Assembly (NCBI GenBank): GCA_027486075.1
Contig: JAIXPU010000123.1
Span: forward strand, 1-9,097
Length of the DNA stretch: 9,097 nucleotides
From: Streptomycetaceae bacterium
GTDB lineage: Bacteria > Actinomycetota > Actinomycetes > Nanopelagicales > Nanopelagicaceae
Direction: 5' to 3'
The stretch's first letter is position 1; each line of letters starts with the position of its first letter. Below, in pieces: positions 1 through 6,367 of the stretch. Below the pieces are notes generated by a model. That model searched no databases. It was not told the DNA's origin and worked only from the letters and a program-made list of their open reading frames with translations. The position numbers and the translations under genes were made by a program.

Positions 1-440
1 CCAAATCGACCTATAGCTTGGGCAAGCAATAACCCTGGGGCTAGCGCATCTGCGAAGTGGGCAAAGCTAGGTAGCTCGATACGTCGTGCAATTCTGCGAT
101 AAGCGATATATGCACCGAGTGCTCCGAGGCCAATGGCGCCCCAAATTCCTAGGCCACCTTTCCAGATCTTGAAAACATCTGTGAAGTTTCCACCGGCTCC
201 AAAGTAAAGCTCCGGAGTCGTAAGAACATGATAAAGACGACCACCAATGACGCCGCTAGGGACTGCAACAATTGCGACATCTGAAAGAACTGTCTCGGCA
301 CCTGGGAAGGCTGCAACAAAACGTCTATCTCCCACCCAGATTGCTACCGCAACACCCGCAATGATGCAGAGGGCATAGAAGTGAATAGTCAAAGGCCCTA
401 GCTCAACTGCCGATGTACTCGGAGTTGGAAAGGCTTGCAA
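1..440 (-). CDS. lgt: Prolipoprotein diacylglyceryl transferase, N-terminal part (cut by window edge)
   Basis: Lgt moves diacylglycerol from phosphatidylglycerol to the lipobox cysteine of prolipoproteins at the outer face of the cytoplasmic membrane. My translation gives 146 complete codons before the left edge; the rest of the gene is missing. The N-terminus has the family form, with LGPLTIHFYALCI (residues 14-26) leading into the first membrane segment. It is followed by GGRLYHV (66-72), KIWKGGLGIWGAI (91-103) and APGLLLAQAIGRF (134-146). The last is the start of the Lgt signature, whose arginine is essential in the E. coli enzyme. The likely start is a TTG at 438-440, because no ATG or GTG lies between the upstream in-frame stop (483-485) and the conserved segment. 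It lies 5 bases after the dsbA-like stop, with only a weak GGAT upstream. GIWGA stands where proteobacterial enzymes have an FHGG-type motif; I recall this as usual in actinobacteria. The family assignment is secure; the start is less so. Confidence 0.95.
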   Translation of the reverse strand, partial: MQAFPTPSTSAVELGPLTIHFYALCIIAGVAVAIWVGDRRFVAAFPGAETVLSDVAIVAVPSGVIGGRLYHVLTTPELYFGAGGNFTDVFKIWKGGLGIWGAIGLGALGAYIAYRRIARRIELPSFAHFADALAPGLLLAQAIGRF

Positions 441-445
441 AGTAC

Positions 446-1120
446 TTATCCGCGCTCTACTGCAGCTTTGAACTTGGCGGCATCAAAGTATTCGCTAGCG
501 TTGCGATCAATCTCTTTGCCATTCACGAAGACTGTGGGCGTTGAGTTAACATTGGCCTTAGCACCCGCTGCTGCAACATTGCTGACCCAGCCTAAATAAT
601 CACCCTTATTCACACAGCTACTAAATTTCTGGCTGGTGATTCCAGCTGTCTGTCCAAGACTTGCTAAGAAGTTATTAGACCAACCGCCTGAGTTCTCTTG
701 CTTCTGATTCATCATCAATAAGCGGTGATAATCGAGGAACTTGCCTTCATCTGCAGCACATGCTGCTGCATTGGCAGCGTTAACTGATTCAGGTCCCAAG
801 AATGAGAGCGTGTGATAAACAACAGTTGCCTTCTTCTCGGCAATCAAAGATTCGATGTAAGGGCCGTTGAGCTGTGTGAATTGCGCACAGACCGGGCATT
901 GGAAGTCTTCATAGATATCGACAACAGGAACCCCGGTGAGTTCGCCATTAAAGACAACTCCGTACCCACGATCAGCAGAAACGTTGGCTGGGATGCTGGC
1001 TGAAGAGTCAGTCTGTCTCGATAGTAGTGTCGGCACCAACATGATGAGGAGAACGCCTACGACGACTGCAATAACGAGATTGCGAGTGAAGTTATCTTTA
1101 CCTGGTTGTGATTTAGCCAT
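446..1120 (-). CDS. DsbA-family thioredoxin-fold protein, membrane-anchored
   Basis: Predicted thiol-disulfide oxidoreductase, 224 residues, acting outside the cytoplasmic membrane. A short basic N-terminus is followed by one hydrophobic segment (about 14-33), best read as an uncleaved signal anchor. A Ser/Ala-rich linker then leads into a thioredoxin fold of the DsbA-like (Thioredoxin_4) type. The active site is CPVC at 75-78 inside FQCPVC, and the cis-proline loop is STPTVFVNG (193-201, Pro195). Two further cysteines, C121 and C169, lie in the inserted helical domain and could form a structural disulfide, as in several Gram-positive DsbA-like proteins. The ATG start is supported by a strong ribosome binding site. 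The gene overlaps the MauE-like gene upstream by 8 bases, which suggests a joint function. Whether it mainly oxidises, reduces or isomerises substrates cannot be decided from sequence. Confidence 0.93.
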   Translation of the reverse strand: MAKSQPGKDNFTRNLVIAVVVGVLLIMLVPTLLSRQTDSSASIPANVSADRGYGVVFNGELTGVPVVDIYEDFQCPVCAQFTQLNGPYIESLIAEKKATVVYHTLSFLGPESVNAANAAACAADEGKFLDYHRLLMMNQKQENSGGWSNNFLASLGQTAGITSQKFSSCVNKGDYLGWVSNVAAAGAKANVNSTPTVFVNGKEIDRNASEYFDAAKFKAAVERG

Positions 1121-1601
1121 GAGCGCCTTCTCCTATTTGAGTTGCCGATTGCGGTTTCTTATCTAGTCCAAATTTAGTGTGCGGAAAGAGAGTTAGGTAA
1201 ATTCCCAAGAGCGCGAGGCCGGTATCGCGCAGAAGTGGGGTGAGATAATCGGCTTCACCTTCAGGAACTTGTCCCCCACCGCCGAAACATCCGCAGTCGA
1301 TAGATAACCCACGTGCCCACGCTTGGGAGATTGCAATCATGAAACCGATCATCAAAAGGGCGCTTAGCGCTGCGCTGATGCGAACACCGGCTCCGATAAC
1401 CAGGAGGATTCCGACCGCCAATTCGAAGAACGGCACGACTATGCCAAGAAAATTGGCAAGTGGAATTGGCAGCATCTCGTAGGCCCGCACCGCCATCTGA
1501 GATTTATCGAGCTCATCAAACTTCAGGTAGCCAGCTGCAATCAGAGTTCCGCCAAGGATGAGACGAGCTGCAAGGCCAAACCACGGCTGAATCTTCTTCA
1601 T
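1113..1601 (-). CDS. MauE/DoxX-like integral membrane protein with CGC motif
   Basis: A 162-residue membrane protein with about four predicted transmembrane segments (roughly 8-25, 48-70, 74-94 and 122-140). The first carries a family-like LILGGTLIAAGYLKF pattern. Between segments 3 and 4 sits IDCGCFGGGG (101-110), the paired-cysteine motif typical of MauE-type members of the DoxX superfamily (C103, C105). MauE proteins are associated with disulfide formation or maturation of exported proteins and often sit beside a thioredoxin-fold partner; here that is the DsbA-like gene immediately downstream. The inferred role is to exchange electrons with that partner at the membrane. The ATG start overlaps the trpA stop as ATGA, with AAGGA close upstream. 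The redox role and partnership are inference from motif and neighbourhood. It may instead belong to the wider DoxX group, whose functions are poorly defined. Confidence 0.85.
   Translation of the reverse strand: MKKIQPWFGLAARLILGGTLIAAGYLKFDELDKSQMAVRAYEMLPIPLANFLGIVVPFFELAVGILLVIGAGVRISAALSALLMIGFMIAISQAWARGLSIDCGCFGGGGQVPEGEADYLTPLLRDTGLALLGIYLTLFPHTKFGLDKKPQSATQIGEGAHG
1126..1134 (-). promoter_or_regulatory. Ribosome binding site of the DsbA-like gene
   Basis: The minus strand reads AGGAGAAGG here, ending 5 bases before the ATG at 1118-1120. It is among the strongest Shine-Dalgarno matches in the window and lies inside the end of the MauE-like gene. It settles the start of the DsbA-like protein despite the 8-base overlap, and suggests independent ribosome loading rather than only coupling. 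Confidence 0.8.
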
Positions 1602-2401
1602 CGTCCTTCTCGCACTCCCAAAGAAAGTTGTTGTGCTAACTCTTTCACAGATTTCAATCCTTCTGCCTCATTTGGAGCATCCTGCATAGCCTTAATAAAC
1701 GCGGAGCCCACAATGACACCATCTGCATATCCTGCAACGCCCTTTGCCTGTTCGCGAGTTGAAACTCCTAGGCCAACAGCCACAGGAAGTTCTGTTGTTT
1801 CTCTTATGCGTGCGACAAGATCAGGTGCTCCCGATGAGACTGCAGCACGAGTTCCTGTTACCCCCATGAGACTTGCTGCATAAACAAAGCCACCGCATCG
1901 CGAAGTAACTTGCGGCAGGCGTTGCGCAGATGTACTTGGTGCAACAACATAAATTGGATTGATCTCGTTCTTCTCAACAGCGGACTTCCAGCCAGTTGAC
2001 TCTTCAATTGTCAGATCTGGCGTAATAACTCCGGAACCACCATTTGCTGCTATTGATTGCGCAAACTTCTCAACTCCATATTTTTCTATCGGGTTCCAGT
2101 AGGTCATCACAACTGCCGGAACTCCAGAATCGGTAGCAACTTTAAGTGCCGCAAAGACATCTGCGGCATTGGTGCCTTGTGAAAGTGATTGATCTGCGGC
2201 CGCTTGGATGGTTGGTCCATCCATCACTGGATCGCTGTAAGGAAAGCCAATCTCGATTGCATCAACACCACCTTCGACAAAGGCTTGGATAACCTTCTTG
2301 CAACCTTCAATGGTTGGAAATCCAGCTGGGATATAAGCAATCAGCGCTGCTCGATTTTCAGAGCGGACTTTTACAAAGAGATCATCAAGCGGTGTAGACA
2401 T
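1598..2401 (-). CDS. trpA: Tryptophan synthase alpha chain
   Basis: Cleaves indole-3-glycerol phosphate to indole and glyceraldehyde 3-phosphate; indole is channelled to TrpB within the alpha2-beta2 complex in the cytoplasm. The 267 residues form a TIM barrel of normal family length. The catalytic pair is visible in IEIGFPYSDPVMDGP: Glu50 and Asp61, matching Glu49 and Asp60 of the Salmonella enzyme. The flexible loop 6 region reads MGVTGTR (179-185), and the phosphate-binding end includes GLGVS (210-214) and VGSAFI (231-236). The loop 128-134 reads PDLTIEE where most family members have a second proline (PDLPxEE), a conservative oddity. The ATG follows the trpB stop with no spacer (TAAATG), so translation is probably coupled to trpB, fitting equimolar subunits. 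Confidence 0.98.
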   Translation of the reverse strand: MSTPLDDLFVKVRSENRAALIAYIPAGFPTIEGCKKVIQAFVEGGVDAIEIGFPYSDPVMDGPTIQAAADQSLSQGTNAADVFAALKVATDSGVPAVVMTYWNPIEKYGVEKFAQSIAANGGSGVITPDLTIEESTGWKSAVEKNEINPIYVVAPSTSAQRLPQVTSRCGGFVYAASLMGVTGTRAAVSSGAPDLVARIRETTELPVAVGLGVSTREQAKGVAGYADGVIVGSAFIKAMQDAPNEAEGLKSVKELAQQLSLGVREGR

Positions 2402-3595
2402 TTACAGCGGTATTCCAAAATACTGCGCCGCAGTGTGAACATCTTTATCGCCACGTCCTGAGAGATTAATGAGCAAGATTGCGTCAGGGCCGAGCTCATT
2501 TCCGATCTGAAGCGCGCCCGCCAGCGCATGCGCCGTTTCGATGGCCGGAATAATGCCTTCGGTCTTACACAGGAGCGCGAATGCGTGCATCGCTTGCGCA
2601 TCGGTGATTGCGCGATATTCAGCGCGACCAATGTCATGGAGATAGGCATGCTCTGGGCCAACGCCAGGGTAATCAAGTCCGGCCGAGATTGAATGAGATT
2701 CAATTGTCTGACCATTTTCATCTTGGAGAACATAGGTGCGATTGCCATGAAGCACGCCAGGAGTTCCGCCAGTGATGGTGGCTGCATGCCGTCCTGTTTC
2801 AACGCCATCTCCTGCTGCTTCTAGTCCAATCAAACGCACCTCTGGATCAGAGATAAAGCGATGGAAGATTCCGATTGCATTGGACCCTCCCCCGACGCAG
2901 GCAAGTACTGCGGTTGGCAGCTTTCCGGTGAGAGCTAACACTTGTTCGCGTGATTCTTCACCGATAATTTTATGGAAGTCGCGCACCATGGATGGGAATG
3001 GGTGCGGTCCAGCAACTGTTCCCAGCATGTAATGCGTTGTTTCAACATTGGTGACCCAATCGCGCATAGCCTCGTTGATTGCATCCTTTAGCGTACGTGA
3101 ACCTGAAGTTACTGGAATTACCTCAGCGCCCAACAACTTCATGCGGGCTACGTTAAGAGCTTGGCGCTTTGTATCTTCTTCGCCCATATAGACAACGCAT
3201 TCAAGTCCCATCAACGCTGCCGCTGTCGCTGATGCAACTCCATGTTGGCCAGCGCCAGTTTCAGCGATGATGCGCTTCTTGCCCATACGTTTTGTCAGTA
3301 GAGCTTGTCCAAGAACGTTATTAATTTTGTGGCTTCCGGTGTGATTGAGATCTTCGCGCTTCAAGAGAATTTGTGCGCCACCAGCATGCTCTGCAAAACG
3401 TTTCGCTTCGGTCAAGATGCTAGGACGACCGGTGTAGGTGCGATGAAGTTCTGCCAATTCGGCGATAAATGTGGGATCTGTCTGCGCCTTAATGCGCGCA
3501 GCATCGAGTTCCTCTAAGGCTCCGATTAACGCCTCTGGAACAAAGCGCCCACCGTATTGACCAAAGTGGCCCGCAATCTCATCAAGAGTTGTCAT
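2402..3595 (-). CDS. trpB: Tryptophan synthase beta chain
   Basis: PLP enzyme that condenses indole with L-serine to give L-tryptophan; partner of TrpA. The 397-residue length is normal for the TrpB1 type that works in the alpha-beta complex. The N-terminal GQYGGRFVPE (12-21) is characteristic. The PLP lysine is Lys90 in HTGSHKINN (85-93), the catalytic glutamate is Glu112 in AETGAGQHG (111-119), and the phosphate-binding loop is GGGSNA (235-240). YPGVGPEH (309-316) and LSGRGDKD (378-385) are intact, the latter with the serine that contacts the pyridine nitrogen. The ATG lies 10 bases after the trpC stop, the second longest gap in the window. No strong Shine-Dalgarno is seen; the best is a TAGG at the trpC end. 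No sign of degeneration. Confidence 0.98.
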   Translation of the reverse strand: MTTLDEIAGHFGQYGGRFVPEALIGALEELDAARIKAQTDPTFIAELAELHRTYTGRPSILTEAKRFAEHAGGAQILLKREDLNHTGSHKINNVLGQALLTKRMGKKRIIAETGAGQHGVASATAAALMGLECVVYMGEEDTKRQALNVARMKLLGAEVIPVTSGSRTLKDAINEAMRDWVTNVETTHYMLGTVAGPHPFPSMVRDFHKIIGEESREQVLALTGKLPTAVLACVGGGSNAIGIFHRFISDPEVRLIGLEAAGDGVETGRHAATITGGTPGVLHGNRTYVLQDENGQTIESHSISAGLDYPGVGPEHAYLHDIGRAEYRAITDAQAMHAFALLCKTEGIIPAIETAHALAGALQIGNELGPDAILLINLSGRGDKDVHTAAQYFGIPL

Positions 3596-3605
3596 AGCGG
3601 AAAGC

Positions 3606-4379
3606 CTACCCGCGACCTAGTAGTTCGCGCATTGCAGAAATTGGATCCCCAGATTTCACGAGGGATTCACCTACAAGAATTGCAGTAGCCCCCGCCTTTT
3701 GTGCCTGAGCCACTTCGGCGCGGGTTGAGATCCCTGATTCGGCAACGCGAATGACTGAAGATGGAATTGTTGGGATGAGCTCTTCAAACACTGATGCGCT
3801 GACTTCAAGAGTCTTTAGGTTTCGAGAATTTACTCCGACGATACGGGGTGAGATGTCCATGGCGCTTTCGAGTTCTGATTGCGTATGCACTTCAACTAAA
3901 GAGGCCATTCCTAGTTCGGTTGCCAGGTCATAGAAATCTTTGAGTTGGCTCTTGGAGAGCGCTGCCACAATCAAGAGAACAATATCTGCGCCATGAGCTC
4001 GCGCTTCCAAGAATTGATATTCATCAACCATAAAATCTTTACGTAGTACCGGAATCTCAATACGAGATCGCACCGCATCCAGATCTGCAAGTGAACCGCC
4101 AAATCTGCGTTGTTCGGTGAGAACGCTGACGGCTGCAGCACCTGCCTCTTGATACTTCTCAGCGAGTGCGGCCGGATCAGAGATTGGGGCAAGGTTCCCC
4201 TTAGATGGCGATGAACGCTTTACTTCTGCGATTACATTCATCTCATCGCGCGATAGAAATGAGTGAGCATCAAGAGCGGGCGCCTGTGCATCAATGCGCT
4301 CGTGTAACGCGCCCATCGAACCTCGACGTGCTGCTAAATCCTCGCGGACGCCTTCAATAATTGAATCGAGGACGCTCAC
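3606..4379 (-). CDS. trpC: Indole-3-glycerol-phosphate synthase
   Basis: Closes the indole ring: converts 1-(2-carboxyphenylamino)-1-deoxyribulose 5-phosphate to indole-3-glycerol phosphate with loss of CO2 and water. It is a 257-residue monofunctional TIM barrel with no TrpF domain fused. Catalytic and binding residues are all present: Glu52 and Lys54 in IAEVKRSSPSKG, Lys114 in VLRKDFMVDEYQ, Glu163 in LVEVH, Asn184 in VGVNSRNL, and Glu214-Ser215 in VAESGI. The start is GTG at 4377-4379, overlapping the stop of the small membrane protein by four bases (GTGA). It is preceded by a strong GAGGAG ribosome binding site. The substrate must come from an isomerase other than TrpF in this cluster, most likely PriA. 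Confidence 0.98.
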   Translation of the reverse strand: MSVLDSIIEGVREDLAARRGSMGALHERIDAQAPALDAHSFLSRDEMNVIAEVKRSSPSKGNLAPISDPAALAEKYQEAGAAAVSVLTEQRRFGGSLADLDAVRSRIEIPVLRKDFMVDEYQFLEARAHGADIVLLIVAALSKSQLKDFYDLATELGMASLVEVHTQSELESAMDISPRIVGVNSRNLKTLEVSASVFEELIPTIPSSVIRVAESGISTRAEVAQAQKAGATAILVGESLVKSGDPISAMRELLGRG

Positions 4380-4531
4380 TGCTTCTCCTCTGTTGGATCA
4401 ATTCCTTTATCAAGAGCCGTCCAGGTATTGAGTTCGCGTGGAGCTCTCTCGTAGCGAGCAGATAAGCGCAGCCGTCGGCTAATTGAGATCGCTATGACTG
4501 CGACAAAGAAGAGAGAGATAGCGAGCTTCAT
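4376..4531 (-). CDS. Small single-pass membrane protein between trpE and trpC
   Basis: A 51-residue gene. Its ATG overlaps the trpE stop (ATGA, 4528-4531) and its TGA overlaps the trpC GTG (4376-4379), so it fills the junction exactly. Residues 1-18 are hydrophobic and should span the membrane. Next comes a basic stretch (RRLRLSARYER, 19-29) that should keep the C-terminal tail in the cytoplasm. The tail holds W37-T-A-L-D-K-G-I-D-P-T47. In actinobacteria this position is usually taken by the Trp-operon-associated membrane protein (TIGR02234/Trp_oprn_chp), about 200 residues with several membrane segments. From memory, many of those end in a W-x-A-L-D-x-G-x-D-P-T-like tail. I infer a minimal version keeping only the last membrane segment and tail. 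Its biochemical function is unknown. No clear ribosome binding site, so translation probably depends on trpE. Confidence 0.8.
   Translation of the reverse strand: MKLAISLFFVAVIAISISRRLRLSARYERAPRELNTWTALDKGIDPTEEKQ
4385..4390 (-). promoter_or_regulatory. Ribosome binding site of trpC, inside the small upstream gene
   Basis: The minus strand reads GAGGAG, 5 bases before the GTG start of trpC. The same bases encode Glu48-Glu49 of the 51-residue protein, so the signal is embedded in coding sequence. It supports GTG as the true trpC start. Confidence 0.8.
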
Positions 4532-6012
4532 GGGCGCTGCAATTCGTGAGCGGCGCTAATCGCACCGAGAACAGCGGCTGCCTTGTTGAGCGTCTCTTCA
4601 TTTTCAGATGCTGGATCTGAATCAGCAACGAGTCCAGCGCCTGCTTGTACATATGCAGTACCGCCATGAAGAAGCGCAGTTCTGATTGCAATACATGCAT
4701 CAATATTTCCGGTGAAGTCGAAATATCCAATTGCGCCGCCATACAACCCTCGTCGTGTTGGCTCGAGCGTTTCAATGATCTCCATAGCTCGTGGCTTCGG
4801 TGCTCCTGAAAGAGTTCCTGCTGGAAAGACAGAGAAGAGCGCATCAATGGGAGTTGAGGCTGGATCCAACTTTCCGATAACGGTAGAAACAATATGCATG
4901 ACGTGCGAGTAACGCTCGATATGCATGAAGTCGATTACTTCGACTGATCCGGGTGCGCAGACACGGCCTAGATCATTGCGACCTAAATCAACCAGCATCA
5001 GATGTTCAGCGCGCTCCTTTGGATCTGCCAGCAGCTCTTCACCTAAGCGAATATCTTCTTCAACTGAGGCAGAACGCTTTCGAGTTCCAGCAATAGGGTG
5101 CACCATAACTTCATCGCCAGTAACTTTAACGAGCGCTTCGGGGCTAGAGCCGACAATCTCAATGCCATCTTCAAAGCGGAATAAGTACATGTAGGGACTT
5201 GGATTATTAAGTCGCAGCATGCGATACACATCGAGGGCATCAGCGGTACATGGCATAGCAAATCTTTGCGATAAGACAATCTGAAAAGCTTCACCTGCGC
5301 GAATCTCTTCCTTGGCTATCTCAACCTTGGACATAAATTCATCGGCGGTCATATTGCGAGAGAAATCAGGCGCTTTCTTCGAAGGAATAGCGGTGACATC
5401 TCCAGCAAGGGGTGACAGCAGTTCGGCTTGCATACGATCAAGGCGAGAGACTGCATCGGCATACGACTCATCGATACGCTCGTCAGAACCATCCCAATTA
5501 ATCGCATTGGCGATCAGGGTGATTGTTCCTTCGGCGTGATCCATGACCGCTAAATCGCTAGTCAACATAAAGGCAATTTCAGGAAGAGCAATATCTTTTT
5601 GGGCAAGCTCAGGCAGCCGCTCCAAACTGCGGACGCAGTCGTAACCCATATATCCAACTAAGCCGCCAGTCAGAGTAGGTAGGCCGGAAATCTTTGGAGA
5701 TTTCAAATGTGACACTGATTTACGTAGCGCATCGAGTGGACTCATGTTGACGGGGACTCCTGCTGGTGGTCTACCCAACCAGAACGCTGCGCCATCTTTT
5801 TCGGTCAAAGTGGTCTGGCTATGCGCGCCGATAAATGAATAGCGCGACCAGACTCCCCCATGTTCTGCCGATTCAAGTAAGAAAGTTCCGGGCAAGTTCT
5901 TCGCTAACTTTTTATAGACATTGAGCGGTGTCTCGCCATCGGCAAGAAGCTTTCGATAGACCGGGATGACGTTATGGTTCTTGGCGTAACCGCGAAACTC
6001 TTCAAGCTTCAT
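4528..6012 (-). CDS. trpE: Anthranilate synthase component I
   Basis: First committed step of tryptophan synthesis: chorismate plus ammonia (from the glutaminase subunit TrpG) to anthranilate and pyruvate. It has 494 residues, with an N-terminal regulatory domain and a C-terminal chorismate-binding domain. LLES at 45-48 matches the tryptophan-binding feedback motif of TrpE, so feedback inhibition is expected. The catalytic half shows PIAGTRKR (306-313), LGRNDLGRV (343-351), YSHVMHIVS (368-376), FPAGTLSGAPK (396-406), GAIGYFDFTGNID (426-438) and the C-terminal AGAG...ENEET (457-474). These features and the intact feedback site favour TrpE over PabB or an isochorismate synthase. The ATG overlaps the hisI stop as ATGA, with no clear Shine-Dalgarno. 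No trpG or trpD is in the window, so the amidotransferase partner must be encoded elsewhere. Confidence 0.97.
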   Translation of the reverse strand: MKLEEFRGYAKNHNVIPVYRKLLADGETPLNVYKKLAKNLPGTFLLESAEHGGVWSRYSFIGAHSQTTLTEKDGAAFWLGRPPAGVPVNMSPLDALRKSVSHLKSPKISGLPTLTGGLVGYMGYDCVRSLERLPELAQKDIALPEIAFMLTSDLAVMDHAEGTITLIANAINWDGSDERIDESYADAVSRLDRMQAELLSPLAGDVTAIPSKKAPDFSRNMTADEFMSKVEIAKEEIRAGEAFQIVLSQRFAMPCTADALDVYRMLRLNNPSPYMYLFRFEDGIEIVGSSPEALVKVTGDEVMVHPIAGTRKRSASVEEDIRLGEELLADPKERAEHLMLVDLGRNDLGRVCAPGSVEVIDFMHIERYSHVMHIVSTVIGKLDPASTPIDALFSVFPAGTLSGAPKPRAMEIIETLEPTRRGLYGGAIGYFDFTGNIDACIAIRTALLHGGTAYVQAGAGLVADSDPASENEETLNKAAAVLGAISAAHELQRP

Positions 6013-6353
6013 TGCGCCAACTCAATATTTGCATGGAAGCAAGTGCGATCTCCGGTGTGGCAAGCAGGCCCACTCTGTTCAACCTTAAGTAGTAAGGCAT
6101 CGCCATCGCAATCTAAAGAGATGGAGTGAACCATCTGGATGTTGCCCGAAGTGGCCCCTTTCTCCCAGAGTTCGCTGCGACTACGCGACCAATATGTTGC
6201 GCGCCCTGTCTGGATAGTCATCGCTAAGGATTGCGTATTCATATATGCCAGCATTAATACTTCACCGCTTGTGGCATCTTGGGCAATCGCTGGAATCAGC
6301 GTGGTCGGATCTTTGAGGAGCGCAAGCACTGACTCGGGAAGTTGGCTGCTCAT
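6009..6353 (-). CDS. hisI: Phosphoribosyl-AMP cyclohydrolase
   Basis: Opens the adenine ring of phosphoribosyl-AMP to give ProFAR, the third step of histidine synthesis. At 114 residues it is the monofunctional form: no HisE (PR-ATP pyrophosphatase) domain follows, so HisE must be separate. Conserved stretches are YWSRSRSELWEKG (54-66), SGN (69-71), DCDGDAL (81-87) and GPACHTGDRTCF (95-106). The zinc ligands Cys82, Cys98 and Cys105 and the magnesium-site aspartates 81, 83 and 85 are all present. The ATG lies 14 bases after the hisF stop, the longest gap in the window, and the stop overlaps the trpE start. It is the junction gene linking histidine and tryptophan synthesis here. Confidence 0.98.
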   Translation of the reverse strand: MSSQLPESVLALLKDPTTLIPAIAQDATSGEVLMLAYMNTQSLAMTIQTGRATYWSRSRSELWEKGATSGNIQMVHSISLDCDGDALLLKVEQSGPACHTGDRTCFHANIELAQ

Positions 6354-6367
6354 AGACCTATTCTGCC

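Noticed and set aside
2371..2808. Minus-strand open frame of 145 codons overlapping trpB and trpA
   Set aside because: It is out of frame with trpB over its whole length, and the trpB frame has full family conservation there. The frames at 4479-4892 and 5043-5294 inside trpE are rejected for the same reason.
4470..4480. Short inverted repeat AGCCG-T-CGGCT in the small trp gene, a possible hairpin
   Set aside because: The one-base loop cannot form a stable terminator stem, no T-run follows, and the bases encode the Arg-Arg-Leu after the membrane helix.
6354..6367. hisF-hisI gap as a promoter or regulatory site
   Set aside because: At 14 bases it is the longest gap, but too short for a promoter or structured RNA; it holds at most part of a weak ribosome binding site.
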